This document shows, piece by piece, positions 8,458 to 18,003 of a stretch of DNA of 64,000 nucleotides. The stretch comes from Streptomyces sp. NRRL S-37 (GTDB lineage Bacteria > Actinomycetota > Actinomycetes > Streptomycetales > Streptomycetaceae): positions 124,001-188,000 of the forward strand of contig NZ_JOIZ01000017.1 of assembly GCF_000721605.1 (NCBI RefSeq), given 5' to 3'. How positions within the stretch are numbered: position 1 is the first letter of the stretch; each line of letters opens with the position of its first letter. The notes under the pieces are model-generated. The model made no database searches. It had not been told where the DNA came from and saw only the letters and a program-made list of their open reading frames with translations. Position numbers and translations under genes: made by a program.

Positions 8458-8461
8458 GGGG

Positions 8462-8650
8462 TCAGCGCCAGCTGTGGGGGGCTCGGAAGCCGCCTTCGCG
8501 TTCCAGGCGGCGCCAGCCGGCCCGCGCACGGCCGTGGTGGGCCGGAGCCGCCGGCCGGGCGGCGGCCCTGGCCAGCAGGATCGCCGTGATCGCGGCGACC
8601 TCCTCCGGCCCGGCGTCGCCCTTCTCGACACGGATGTCAGGTGTGCTCAT
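8462..8650 (-). CDS. accE: Acyl-CoA carboxylase epsilon subunit
   Basis: A 62-residue protein with the pattern of actinobacterial acyl-CoA carboxylase epsilon subunits: IRVEKGDAGPEEVAAITAIL near the start and a W-x6-EGGFR-PHSW end. In this family the epsilon subunit binds the beta (carboxyltransferase) subunit and raises activity of the complex that makes malonyl- or methylmalonyl-CoA. The ATG at 8650 has a GGGAGA site upstream. It lies 35 bp downstream of accB on the same strand, forming an accB-accE operon. Confidence 0.9.
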   Translation of the reverse strand: MSTPDIRVEKGDAGPEEVAAITAILLARAAARPAAPAHHGRARAGWRRLEREGGFRAPHSWR

Positions 8651-8685
8651 GGCTATCGGTCTCCCTGGGAGAGATGTCCGCCGGG

Positions 8686-10028
8686 TCACTGCGGCGGGTT
8701 GCCGTGCTTGCGGGACGGCAGATCGGCGTGCTTGGTCTGCAGCATCGCCAGCGAACGGATCAGCACCTCGCGGGTCTCGGCCGGGTCGATGACGTCGTCG
8801 ACCAGTCCGCGCTCGGCGGCGTAGTACGGGTGCATCAGCTCGGACTTGTACTCCTTGACCATGCGCGCCCGCATGGCCTCGGGGTCCTCGGCCTCGGCGA
8901 TCTGACGCCGGAAGATGACGTTGGCCGCGCCCTCCGCGCCCATCACGGCGATCTCGTTCGTCGGCCAGGCGTAGGTGAGGTCGGCGCCGATGGCACGCCG
9001 GCCAGCGACTGCGGCTGGTTGGCGACGATGCCGACGACCTGGCCGTCCAGCCGGGCCAGGGCGCAGATGATGTTGCGCGCCCAGCGCTCGTGGACCTCCA
9101 GGTACTCGCCGTCGTCGACGATCTCCTCGATGACCTTGGCCATGTCGTACGGCCGGTTGCCGTCGGCGGGGACCAGGTCGAGCAGGACGTCGCCGCGGCG
9201 GTCCGCGGCGTCGGCGCACTCCACGCGCGGCGGGTTCTCCCGGTTGTTCTGCGGGAGCAGGGAGAGGAGGTAGCGCACCTCGTGGATGCACGTCTCCTCG
9301 TCGTCGTAGGCGAAGTGGCAGACGCCGCTGGTCTCGGCGTGCACGTCCGCGCCGCCGAGGCCGTTCTGGGTGATCTCCTCGCCGGTGACCGCCTTGACGA
9401 CGTCCGGTCCGGTGATGAACATCTGCGAGGTGTCGCGGACCATGAACACGAAGTCGGTGAGGGCGGGGCTGTAGGCCGCGCCGCCCGCGCAGGGGCCGAG
9501 CATCACGCTGATCTGCGGGATGACGCCGGACGCCTTGGTGTTGCGCTGGAAGATGCCGCCGTACCCGGCGAGGGCGGAGACGCCCTCCTGGATGCGGGCG
9601 CCGGCGCCGTCGTTGAGGGAGACCAGCGGTGCCCCGGCCGCGATGGCCATGTCCATGATCTTGTGGATCTTGGTGGCGTGGGCCTCGCCCAGCGCGCCGC
9701 CGAAGATCCGGAAGTCGTGGGCGTAGACGAACACCGTGCGGCCCTCCACCGTGCCCCAGCCGGTGATCACACCGTCCGTGTACGGCTTCTTCTCCTCCAG
9801 ACCGAAGCCGGTGGCCCGGTGCCGGCGCAACTGCTCGACCTCGCGGAAGGACCCCGGGTCCAGCAGCAGTTCGATGCGCTCCCGCGCGGTCAGCTTGCCC
9901 TTGGCGTGCTGCGCCTCGGTCGCCTTCTCGCTCGGGCCGGCCAGTGCCTGCGCACGGATCTCGTGCAGTTCGGCCACGCGTCCGCGCGCGTCGGTCGGCT
10001 CACCCGGCGCCTCATCCAAAACGGTCAT
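8686..10028 (-). pseudogene. accB: Acyl-CoA (propionyl/acetyl-CoA) carboxylase beta subunit, broken by internal deletion with frameshift
   Basis: The ATG at 10028 starts a normal beta-subunit N-terminus (LTARERIELLLDPGSFREVEQ, GGALGEAHATKIHKIMD, LNDGAGARIQEGVSALAGYGGIF) through residue 345 (NQPQSLAGV, ending about 8994). The C-terminus resumes in another frame at IGADLTYAWPTNEIAVMGAEGAANVIF (from 8991) and runs to the stop at 8686. About 84 residues are missing if the intact protein is ~530 residues as usual, including the second half of the carboxyltransferase site (expected PGFLPG and GGAY-type motifs). The gene is normally important for malonyl-CoA supply, so an assembly error is at least as likely as a true loss. 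Confidence 0.85.
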
Positions 10029-10196
10029 GTAGTGACCTTACGAAGCCGACCTGGAAATGCGAGCCGTCGACTCCTCACAGTCTCCGGGGTGTTTTCCTGG
10101 TACCCCTGAACAGAACCCCGGCGGTATGCAGCCGTTCCGACTGCTCAGAGGGCATCCCCCTTGTGGGGGTCGCACAAAGACGGCACCTGAGAGCCA

Positions 10197-10214
10197 CCTC
10201 ACATTCATGTGAGG
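10197..10214. promoter_or_regulatory. Perfect palindrome upstream of accB (possible operator)
   Basis: CCTCACAT-TC-ATGTGAGG is a perfect 8-bp inverted repeat 169 bp upstream of the accB start. The 259-bp gap between accB and the short-chain dehydrogenase should hold the accB promoter. The arms lack a T-tract and are less GC-rich than local terminators, which favours a protein-binding site. Confidence 0.4.
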
Positions 10215-10287
10215 CGCATGCACCCGTTCGGGTCGGTCCGCTCATCCGGAGCGTAGCGGGGGCGGTGGTCCGCTCCCCGCCGGGGTC

Positions 10288-11142
<855 letters not shown>

Positions 11143-11426
11143 GAGTCGGTCTCCCATGCGCTGTCGCTGCGGATCCTCGGCTTCCAGGACACCCCCACTC
11201 CGGTGCACCCTGCCAGCGCTGGAGCCCGTCCGCCCGCCCCGCTTCCGCCTCTGCCGGAGGGCGGCGTCCGTGCTCACGGGGGCCGGCGCGCCGCGCCGCA
11301 GGACCACTCCTGCGGGCCGCGGGGTACGTCCAGGCGGGCGTATGGCGGGGACGCCGCCGCGTGTGCCGGGATACGAAGGGGACGCCCTTCCGTACCCGGT
11401 CCGTCCGACCCCGTGGCGAGGTCCCC

Positions 11427-12926
11427 ATGCGTCTGCTGCTCGTCCACCCCAGTGCCCTGATGTACTCCGAGATCTTCCTCCGGCTCGAACCGCTGGGCCT
11501 GGAGCGGGTGGCGGGCGCCGCCCGCGAGGCCGGTCACGAGGTCCGGGTCGTCGACCTCCAGGTGCTGGGCGTGAACCGGCTGCGCGACGAGGTGCGGTCC
11601 TTCCGTCCGGAGGCGCTCGGCGTCTCGCTCAACTACCTGGCGAACATTCCCGAGGCGATCGCGCTGGCCGCGCGGGTGAAGCGGGAGGTGCCGGACTGTT
11701 TCGTGTTCTTCGGCGGGCACAGTGTCTCGTTCGTCGCCGAGAAGGTCATCGAACAGGCGGAGGGCGCGGTCGACGCGGTGGTCCGCGGCGAGGGGGAACC
11801 GGCGGTCGCGCCGCTCCTCGAGGCGGTGCGCGACGGCGGGGTGGAGGGTGTGCCGGGCGTCGTCACGGCGGCCGGGCGAGGGCCGGCGCCGCTGATGCTG
11901 CACGGCATCGACGGACCGCTCCCGGCCCGCGACCTGATGCGCGGCCGGCGCCGCTACTTCATCGGCGAGCTCGACCCGTGCGCGTCCATCGAGTTCACCC
12001 GCGGCTGCCCCTGGGACTGCTCGTTCTGCTCGGCGTGGACGTTCTACGGCCGCAGCTACCGCAAGGCCTCGCCCGAGGCGGCGGCGGACGACCTGGCGAG
12101 GATCCGCGAGCCGAACGTGTTCATCGTGGACGACGTCGCGTTCATCCGGCCCGAGCACGGGAACGCCATCGCCGCCGAGGTGGAGCGGCGCGGCATCCGC
12201 AAGAAGTACTACCTGGAGACGCGCGCCGACGTCCTGCTGCGCCATCCCGAGGTGTTCGAGCGGTGGGCGCGGCTGGGGCTGCGCTACATGTTCCTCGGCA
12301 TGGAGGCGATCGACGCCGAAGGGCTCGACCTGTACCGCAAGCGGGTCAGCCCGGACGAGAACCTGAAGGCCCTGGAGACGGCCCGCCGGCTCGGCATCAA
12401 GGTCGCGATCAACCTGATCGTGGATCCGGCCTGGGACGAGGAACGCTTCCGCGTGGTGCGGGAGTTCGCGCTGGCCGTGCCGGAGATCGTGCACTTCACG
12501 GTGATGACGCCGTATCCGGGTACGGAGATCTGGCACACCGAGTCGCGCCGGCTCACCACCCGCGACTACCGCCTCTTCGACATCCAGCACGCGGTGGTGC
12601 CGACGACGCTGCCGCTGGAGCGTTTCTACGAGGAGCTGGTGCGCACCCAGGCGGTCATCAACCGCAAGCACCTGGGGGTGCGCACGGCGTTCGGCGCGGC
12701 GCGCGTGCTCGGCCGCAACCTGCTGCACGGGCAGACCAACTTCGCCCGCATGCTGTGGAAGTTCAACCAGGTCTACAACCCGCGCCGGCAACTCGCCGAC
12801 CACGCGCGGCCGGTGCGCCACGAGCTGCCGCTCCCCCAGCGCCTCGACGTCGGCGACCGGCGCACGCTCTACGTCCACACGCGGGGGGCGACGCGGGGCG
12901 CGCCGACCGGCCGGACACCCGACTAG
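11427..12926 (+). CDS. hpnR: B12-binding radical SAM protein, HpnR-like (putative hopanoid C-3 methylase)
   Basis: A 499-residue protein. Residues 1-140 form a cobalamin-binding Rossmann domain, starting LLVHPSALMYSEIFLRLEPLGLERVA, a signature I associate with HpnR. The radical-SAM cluster motif CPWDCSFC (C194, C198, C201) follows TRGC, with FLGMEAID and MTPYPGTEIW downstream as in B12-dependent radical-SAM methylases. HpnR methylates hopanoids at C-3 in the membrane. The ATG at 11427 has a GAGG site. A transporter gene starts 23 bp after the stop. No hopanoid synthesis genes are in the window, so the substrate assignment is tentative, while the enzyme class is secure. Confidence 0.7.
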   Translation: MRLLLVHPSALMYSEIFLRLEPLGLERVAGAAREAGHEVRVVDLQVLGVNRLRDEVRSFRPEALGVSLNYLANIPEAIALAARVKREVPDCFVFFGGHSVSFVAEKVIEQAEGAVDAVVRGEGEPAVAPLLEAVRDGGVEGVPGVVTAAGRGPAPLMLHGIDGPLPARDLMRGRRRYFIGELDPCASIEFTRGCPWDCSFCSAWTFYGRSYRKASPEAAADDLARIREPNVFIVDDVAFIRPEHGNAIAAEVERRGIRKKYYLETRADVLLRHPEVFERWARLGLRYMFLGMEAIDAEGLDLYRKRVSPDENLKALETARRLGIKVAINLIVDPAWDEERFRVVREFALAVPEIVHFTVMTPYPGTEIWHTESRRLTTRDYRLFDIQHAVVPTTLPLERFYEELVRTQAVINRKHLGVRTAFGAARVLGRNLLHGQTNFARMLWKFNQVYNPRRQLADHARPVRHELPLPQRLDVGDRRTLYVHTRGATRGAPTGRTPD

Positions 12927-12949
12927 TCCGCTCCCGGGGCTCTTCCGTC

Positions 12950-13828
12950 ATGGCGGTCGCCGTCCTCGCCTCGCTCGCCGCCGGTGTGTGTTTCGCCGTC
13001 GCGGGGGTCCTGCAGCAGTGGGCGGCGGCCGCGCGGCCGGACGCGGAGGCGCTCACCGCGCGGCTGCTGGGCCGGCTGGCGCGGGATCCGTTGTGGCTGT
13101 GCGGGATCGGGCTGGCCGTGGTGGCGTACGGGTTCCAGTCGCTGGCGCTGGCGTTCGGGCCGCTGAGTCTGGTGCAGCCGCTGATCGTGGCCGAGCTGGT
13201 CTTCGCGGTCCCGCTGTCGGCGCGGCTGTACCGGCTGCGGCTGGGCCGGCGGGAGTGGTCCGGCACGCTCGCGGTGGCGGCGGGGCTGGCGCTGGCGCTG
13301 CTCTCCGCCCGCCCGCACGGCGGTGACCCCCGGGCGGCCGGCCCGCTGTCCTGGCTGCCGGCCGTCGGCGCGGTCGCGGCCGTGGTGTGCGGTGCGCTCG
13401 CGGCCGCGCGGGTGCTGTCCGGTCCGTGGCGGGCCTCGGCGACGGCGCTCGCCGCGGGGGCGGTGATGGGCACCCAGTCCGTCCTGCTGGCCGCGACGGT
13501 GGACCGGCTCCGGCACGGGCTGCCCGCGGCCCTGGCCGCCTGGCAGACCTACGCCCTCGTCGCGGCCAGTGTGGGCGGCCTGCTGCTCATCCAGAGCGCT
13601 TTCCAGCAGGGCCCGCTGGCCGCGACCATGACGGTCCTGGACGTGACGGAGCCGGTGGTCGCGGTGGCCATGGGCATGTTCCTCTTCGACGAGACGATCC
13701 GTACGGGCCTGCCGGTCTCGGCGGTGACGCTGACGGGTCTGGCCCTGGTGGCCGCGGGCATCGCGGCCCTGGACACGTCGCCGGTCGTCGCGGCGTCGCA
13801 CGGCCGGCACCGGGCCGCCGACGGGTGA
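12950..13828 (+). CDS. DMT/EamA-type multi-span membrane transporter
   Basis: A 292-residue protein with about 9-10 hydrophobic segments and a duplicated EamA-like layout (LSLVQPLIVAELVFAVPLSARL in the first half, LAATMTVLDVTEPVVAVAMGMFLFDETI in the second). The ATG at 12950 lies 23 bp after the radical-SAM gene, so the two are probably co-transcribed; its ribosome site is weak, consistent with coupling. Substrate unknown. It ends in a 164-bp convergent gap carrying the palindromic repeat at 13910. Confidence 0.75.
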   Translation: MAVAVLASLAAGVCFAVAGVLQQWAAAARPDAEALTARLLGRLARDPLWLCGIGLAVVAYGFQSLALAFGPLSLVQPLIVAELVFAVPLSARLYRLRLGRREWSGTLAVAAGLALALLSARPHGGDPRAAGPLSWLPAVGAVAAVVCGALAAARVLSGPWRASATALAAGAVMGTQSVLLAATVDRLRHGLPAALAAWQTYALVAASVGGLLLIQSAFQQGPLAATMTVLDVTEPVVAVAMGMFLFDETIRTGLPVSAVTLTGLALVAAGIAALDTSPVVAASHGRHRAADG

Positions 13829-13909
13829 CCGGGCCCCGGCGGCAGGGTTTTTCGCCCCCGCCGCCCCTTCCCTTCCCGTCCCTGAGGGCTCCGCCCCCAG
13901 ACCCCCTTC

Positions 13910-13950
13910 GCGCAGTTCCCCGCGCCCCTGAGGGGCGCGGGGAACTGCGC
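13910..13950. repeat. Perfect palindromic intergenic repeat
   Basis: A 19-bp perfect stem (13910-13928 with 13932-13950) closes a 3-nt loop and contains the CGCAGTTCCCCGCGCCCC core seen in degraded form at 8251-8397. It lies between convergent genes and could terminate both transcripts. Similar sequences are common in Streptomyces intergenic DNA (from memory). Confidence 0.8.
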
Positions 13951-13992
13951 GATCGCCCACGGCGTGTGTCCGGGTGCCTCGGGCCGGGCGGC

Positions 13993-15339
13993 TCAGGTGG
14001 TGCGGGAGCCGGGCCGGCGGGGCGGCCGGGTCCAGACCGGGAGGAGGTCCTCCTCGAGTACGCGGTCCCAGGTGGGGTGGGCGGTCCTGGACGTCTCCAC
14101 GGCCCGGCGCCGTACCGCTTCCCGCGCGGCGGGCCGCCCGACCAGCGGGTGCAGGGCGTCCGCCCAGGCCGCCGGGGAGTCGGCCGGGACGACGATGCCG
14201 TCGAGGCCCGGCGCGGCCAGCCAGCGGGTGGTGCGCGCGCCCTCGGGCAGGACCACCGCCAGGCCGCACGCCATCGCCTCGGCGACGACGTTGCCGCTGG
14301 TCTCCGTACGGGAAGGGAAGGCGAAGACGTCGCAGCCGGCGTACACCCGTGCCAGCCGGTCCTGCGGGAGCGGCCCGAGCAGGGTGACGTCCGGGCCGAG
14401 CGCGCGGCGCACGGCGTCCTCCTCGGCGCCGGAACCCGCCATGACCAGGTGCGGGACGTCGCCCCGGGCGCGCAGCAACCGGACGCTCTCGGTCAGCAGC
14501 GGCACGCCTTTGCTGGCGTCCAGCCGGCCGGCGAACAGCACCAGCGGGCGGTCTGCCGGGACGCCGTACGCGCGGACGAGCCAGTCCCGCGCGGTGGGGT
14601 CGGGCCGGAAGAGTTCGTGGTCGACGCCCCGGCGCAACAGGGCGACCCGGTGCGGCCCGAGGACGCGGGCGAGTTCCGCGCGGCCCTCCGGGGTCGGGAC
14701 GAGGACGCGTTCGCAGGGCTCCAGCAGCCGGTCCCGGCGCCGGCGCAGCGCGTTCTCGGCCCGGTCCGCGAGCAGCTCCTCCACCCTCGGATGGCTCCCG
14801 GGCAGCCACCGCCCGGCCAGGTAGCGGGCGTAGACGGAGGCCAGCAGCGGTACGTCGGTGTGCACGGAGCCGATGAGCCGGGGCCGTGGGGCGGGCCGCC
14901 GGGCCGCGCGGCGGTGGAGCCGTACGGCGGTGGCGGCGAAGGCGAAGCCGTGGGTGAGGTGCCAGACGTCGTGGCGGGGCAGCAGGGCGGCGAGCCGCGG
15001 GTGGTACGGCGCGAGGTCGCAGACGTCCTCCGCGCGGTCGGCCGAGCGCGTCGCCGCCGAGCTGAGCACCGGCCGGAGCATGACGAGCCGGACGTGCGGG
15101 GAGAGCCGCTCGACCCGTTCGCGTTCGCCGAGGAAGTAGACGGTCAGGTCGAGGGGTGTGCCGCCGGAGCCGTCGGGCAGGCGCTCCGTGAGGCGGGCGG
15201 CGCTCCGCGCGAAGTGCTCCCAGCACTTCACCTGGCCGCCCGACGTATCGCGCCGCACCAGTTCCACCAGGACCGCGACCGAGGACACGACCGGTGGGTA
15301 CCACCCGTCGCGGCGGCCCAATCCCGCCACCTTCGCCAA
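13993..15339 (-). CDS. Glycosyltransferase, GT4 family
   Basis: A 448-residue GT-B glycosyltransferase. The N-terminal half holds a GG-Q-type acceptor-domain loop (DTSGGQVKCWEHFARSAARL) and SVHTD. The C-terminal half has the donor site: VLFAGRLDASKGVPLLTESVRLL, VTLLGPLPQDRLARVYAGCDVFAFPSRTET and the E-x7-E motif (ETSGNVVAE). This resembles actinobacterial mannosyl- or glucosyltransferases acting on lipids or polysaccharide, but the acceptor cannot be read. The start is uncertain: a TTG at 15339 or an in-frame GTG at 15330. It is divergent from the YceI gene across an 86-bp promoter region. Confidence 0.85.
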   Translation of the reverse strand: MAKVAGLGRRDGWYPPVVSSVAVLVELVRRDTSGGQVKCWEHFARSAARLTERLPDGSGGTPLDLTVYFLGERERVERLSPHVRLVMLRPVLSSAATRSADRAEDVCDLAPYHPRLAALLPRHDVWHLTHGFAFAATAVRLHRRAARRPAPRPRLIGSVHTDVPLLASVYARYLAGRWLPGSHPRVEELLADRAENALRRRRDRLLEPCERVLVPTPEGRAELARVLGPHRVALLRRGVDHELFRPDPTARDWLVRAYGVPADRPLVLFAGRLDASKGVPLLTESVRLLRARGDVPHLVMAGSGAEEDAVRRALGPDVTLLGPLPQDRLARVYAGCDVFAFPSRTETSGNVVAEAMACGLAVVLPEGARTTRWLAAPGLDGIVVPADSPAAWADALHPLVGRPAAREAVRRRAVETSRTAHPTWDRVLEEDLLPVWTRPPRRPGSRTT

Positions 15340-15425
15340 ACATGTTGAAAGTTAAAGAGAATGGGTCTACGGTGGACTTCATCAGGTTAGTTGAACATTA
15401 AACCTCACTCCCGCAGGAGGACACC

Positions 15426-16031
15426 ATGGGCATCTTCGGCCGCAAGGACGACGAGACCGCCACCGCGACCACCACCGCGGTCAACCCGGACCTGGCCGCG
15501 CTGACCGGCGAGTACACGATCGACCCCGCGCACTCCACGCTCGGCTTCGTCGCCCGGCACGCCATGGTCACCAACGTCAAGGGCAGCTTCCAGGACTTCA
15601 CCGGCACGCTGCACCTGGACGGCGCCGACCCGGCCAAGTCCACCGCCACCCTCGACGTGGTGATGGACAGCATCGAGACGGGCAACGCCGACCGTGACGG
15701 CCACCTGAAGAGCGCCGACTTCTTCAAGACGGACGAGTTCCCGACGATGACCTTCCGCACCACCGGGGCGGAGGCCCTCGGCGGCGACGACTACCGCATC
15801 ACCGGCGACCTGACCATCCTGGGCACCACCCGGCCGCTCACCATCGACCTGGAGTTCAACGGCGCCGCGAAGGACCCCTTCGGCAACGAGCGCGTCGGCT
15901 TCGAGGGCAAGGCGGAGATCCTGCGCTCCGAGTGGGGCCTGACCTGGAACGCGGCACTGGAGACGGGCGGCGTCCTGGTCTCCGACAAGATCAAGCTGAA
16001 CTTCGACATCTCGGCGATCCGCAACGCCTGA
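15426..16031 (+). CDS. YceI-family protein
   Basis: A 201-residue YceI-like lipocalin-fold protein. The core runs from GEYTIDPAHSTLGFVARHAMVTNVKGSF to SEWGLTWNAALETGGVLVSDKIKLNFDISAI, the usual YceI ends; family members bind polyprenyl or other amphiphilic ligands. No signal peptide is present, so it is probably cytoplasmic. The ATG has a strong AGGAGG site. The AT-rich upstream stretch (15340-15405) has similar octamers TTCAACAT (- strand, near 15342) and TTGAACAT (+ strand, near 15394), which could be a shared operator with the divergent glycosyltransferase. Confidence 0.9.
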   Translation: MGIFGRKDDETATATTTAVNPDLAALTGEYTIDPAHSTLGFVARHAMVTNVKGSFQDFTGTLHLDGADPAKSTATLDVVMDSIETGNADRDGHLKSADFFKTDEFPTMTFRTTGAEALGGDDYRITGDLTILGTTRPLTIDLEFNGAAKDPFGNERVGFEGKAEILRSEWGLTWNAALETGGVLVSDKIKLNFDISAIRNA

Positions 16032-16072
16032 TCCCGCCGGCGCGGCGCCCCGCCCGGTGCCGCCTTCTGAGC

Positions 16073-16109
16073 GCGCCCGCCTCCCGTCCCCGCAGGGGAA
16101 GGCGGGCGC
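16073..16109 (+). terminator. Hairpin downstream of the YceI gene
   Basis: A 10-bp stem (16073-16082 with 16100-16109) encloses a smaller CCCC-GCA-GGGG hairpin, 42 bp after the YceI stop. No T-run follows, as is usual in Streptomyces. Confidence 0.6.
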
Positions 16110-16141
16110 TCGGCGCACCGGGGTCACAGGAAAGGCGCATC

Positions 16142-16645
16142 ATGGCCGGTATGACGGTCAGTGGAGCGTTCTCACGGCCCGGGTGGGTCGTCGTCGCCGA
16201 GTACGAGAACCTGCCGGGTCGCCTTCGCCCCTGGGCGGCCGTGTGCGGTTGACTGCGTGAGCGGGGGATCGACTGGATGCCGTTCACCGCGGAGGAGCTG
16301 CGGCTGGATCACGCGTGCGGGCCGGACCGTGACGGGCGGTGGCGGGGGTGGATCACCGTGTCCGTCGACGTGGAGGCGTTGCGGCGGCTCGGGCTGGATC
16401 CCGGGCGGGCCGGTCTCGCCGCCCCGGGCGGCGCGTCGCCGCCCGGGTGGTGGCATGCCGCCGGGGAGCGGTACGCGGTGGAACGCGGATGGCCGAGGCG
16501 GGATCCGCCGGGCGGTCAGAAGCCGCCCCCGAAGTCCCCGCCGCCGCCTCCGAAGTCGCCTCCGCCGAAGCCTCCGCCCCCGCCGAAGTCGCCACCGAAG
16601 TCCCCGCCGTCGAAGTCCGCGCCCGAGACGTCGCCGCCCTCGTAA
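16142..16645 (+). pseudogene. Unknown hypothetical gene interrupted by one in-frame TGA
   Basis: An ATG at 16142 with a good AGGAAAGG site starts a 36-residue frame (MAGMTVSGAFSRPGWVVVAEYENLPG...) ending in TGA at 16250-16252. The same frame continues at once (LRERGIDWMPFTAEELRLDHACGPDRDGRW... to ERYAVERGWPRRDPPGG), with coding-like third-position GC, and stays open into the antisense of the next gene to 16645. The simplest reading is one gene with a nonsense mutation or sequencing error. The downstream half could also start at ATG 16277. I recognise no family. The part beyond about 16515 overlaps the 3' end of the convergent gene and is probably not functional. Confidence 0.4.
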
Positions 16646-17883
16646 CCGCCGAAGTCGCCATAGCCGGCGCCGTAGTCGGCCGCGTAGGCGGGACCGGCCA
16701 TCATGCCGCCGAGCATGGTGCCGACGAGCAGGCCGGGCAGCAGTCCGCCGCCGAAGTAGCCGCCGGCCCAGGGGCCGTACGCGGGACCGGCGTCCCAGTA
16801 GGGGCGGCGCCCGTACTCGGTGTCGACCTCGCGGACGGCGGGGTCGAGGCCGTCGGCCAGCCGGGCCCGGTCGGCCGCGCACACCGGGACCTCGCGCTCG
16901 GCACCGCCCGGCGGCGTCCAGACGGCGTCGGCGACCGAGGGGCCGTGGCGCGGGTCGAAGAAGCAGGGCGGGCGGCGCTCCGGCAGCGGGCGCCCCTCCC
17001 GGCGCGCGGCGAGGGAGGCGAGGGCGAAGCGGCCGTCCTCCACGGCCTGGGTGACGGCTCGGACGTCCTCCGGTTCGCGGGCAGCGGCCATGAACGACTT
17101 GGACTTGTCGTAGGCGTCCAGCGCGCGCTCGTAGTCCGCGCGCATCGCGTCGTCCGCGCCGGGCTCGGCCGGGTGGAAGTCGAGGCGGTCGAGTTCCTCG
17201 CCGAACGCGGTGATGTCCTCGTCCACCATCACCCGCAGCTTCTCCAGCGCGGCCCGCCGCTCCTCCTCGTGGCGCCGCCGGTTGCGGCGGGACACCGCGT
17301 AGATGCCCGCGCCGCCGGCCGCGACCAGCGCTCCGACGGTGATCAGCCCGCCGACCGGGACACCACCGCCGGACCCGTCGCTCCAGGAGTCCGGCGCGGA
17401 GCCGCCGGTGCTGCGCAGCGCGTTGTCGACGAAGTCGTTGAGCTGGGCCTTGGCGTCGCCGGCGCCCTGTACGGACGTCACCAGGTTCCGCACACCCTGG
17501 TTGCTGAGCACACTGCTGTCGGCGCGCGCGTCGAACTCGTCGCCGAGGCGGATGCCGTACAGACCGGTGACGCCGGTCTCGGTGCGCAGGTTCTGGAAGA
17601 GGTTCCGCGTCGGGTAGTCCGCCGGGAGGACCGCCACGAAGACGGGTTCGTCCGCGTCCTCGATCCTGTCGGCGAGGGCCTCGGCGTCGGACTCCGCCAG
17701 GATGTCCCGGGCCCCGGGGTCGACGTAGACGGGACTCTCGCGCAGTGCGCGGGCGATCTCGGAAAGGTCCGTGGCCGCCTGCGCCCCGGGCGCACCGGCC
17801 ATCAGGACCGCCAGTGCGGCGGCCACCGGCATGATCAGCAGGCGTATCAGACGTATGTGGATACGCGTCGGTGCGGCCTCCAT
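16516..17883 (-). CDS. TPM-domain membrane protein with Gly-rich tail
   Basis: A 455-residue protein. The ATG at 17883 gives a signal peptide ending AGAPGAQA, an extracellular TPM-type domain (RDILAESDAEALADRIEDADEPVFVAVLPADYP), a transmembrane segment (GGLITVGALVAAGGAGIYAV) with an RRNRRR stop-transfer, then a cytoplasmic helical region. It ends in a low-complexity tail dominated by GGGDFGGG units. TPM domains occur in proteins of the envelope and photosystem repair in other groups, but no specific role can be given here. An upstream extension to 17970 is unlikely because the signal peptide would be buried. Confidence 0.8.
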   Translation of the reverse strand: MEAAPTRIHIRLIRLLIMPVAAALAVLMAGAPGAQAATDLSEIARALRESPVYVDPGARDILAESDAEALADRIEDADEPVFVAVLPADYPTRNLFQNLRTETGVTGLYGIRLGDEFDARADSSVLSNQGVRNLVTSVQGAGDAKAQLNDFVDNALRSTGGSAPDSWSDGSGGGVPVGGLITVGALVAAGGAGIYAVSRRNRRRHEEERRAALEKLRVMVDEDITAFGEELDRLDFHPAEPGADDAMRADYERALDAYDKSKSFMAAAREPEDVRAVTQAVEDGRFALASLAARREGRPLPERRPPCFFDPRHGPSVADAVWTPPGGAEREVPVCAADRARLADGLDPAVREVDTEYGRRPYWDAGPAYGPWAGGYFGGGLLPGLLVGTMLGGMMAGPAYAADYGAGYGDFGGYEGGDVSGADFDGGDFGGDFGGGGGFGGGDFGGGGGDFGGGF

Positions 17884-18003
17884 ACGTTCGCACGTACCCA
17901 AATGGGTGGTAAACAGACATCGGGCCCGGCGGGAATTCCTGTGCCGTCCCGCCGGACCCGGCAGGCCCACCGGACCCGCCGGGCCCGTCGTCCTCGGTGC
18001 TCC

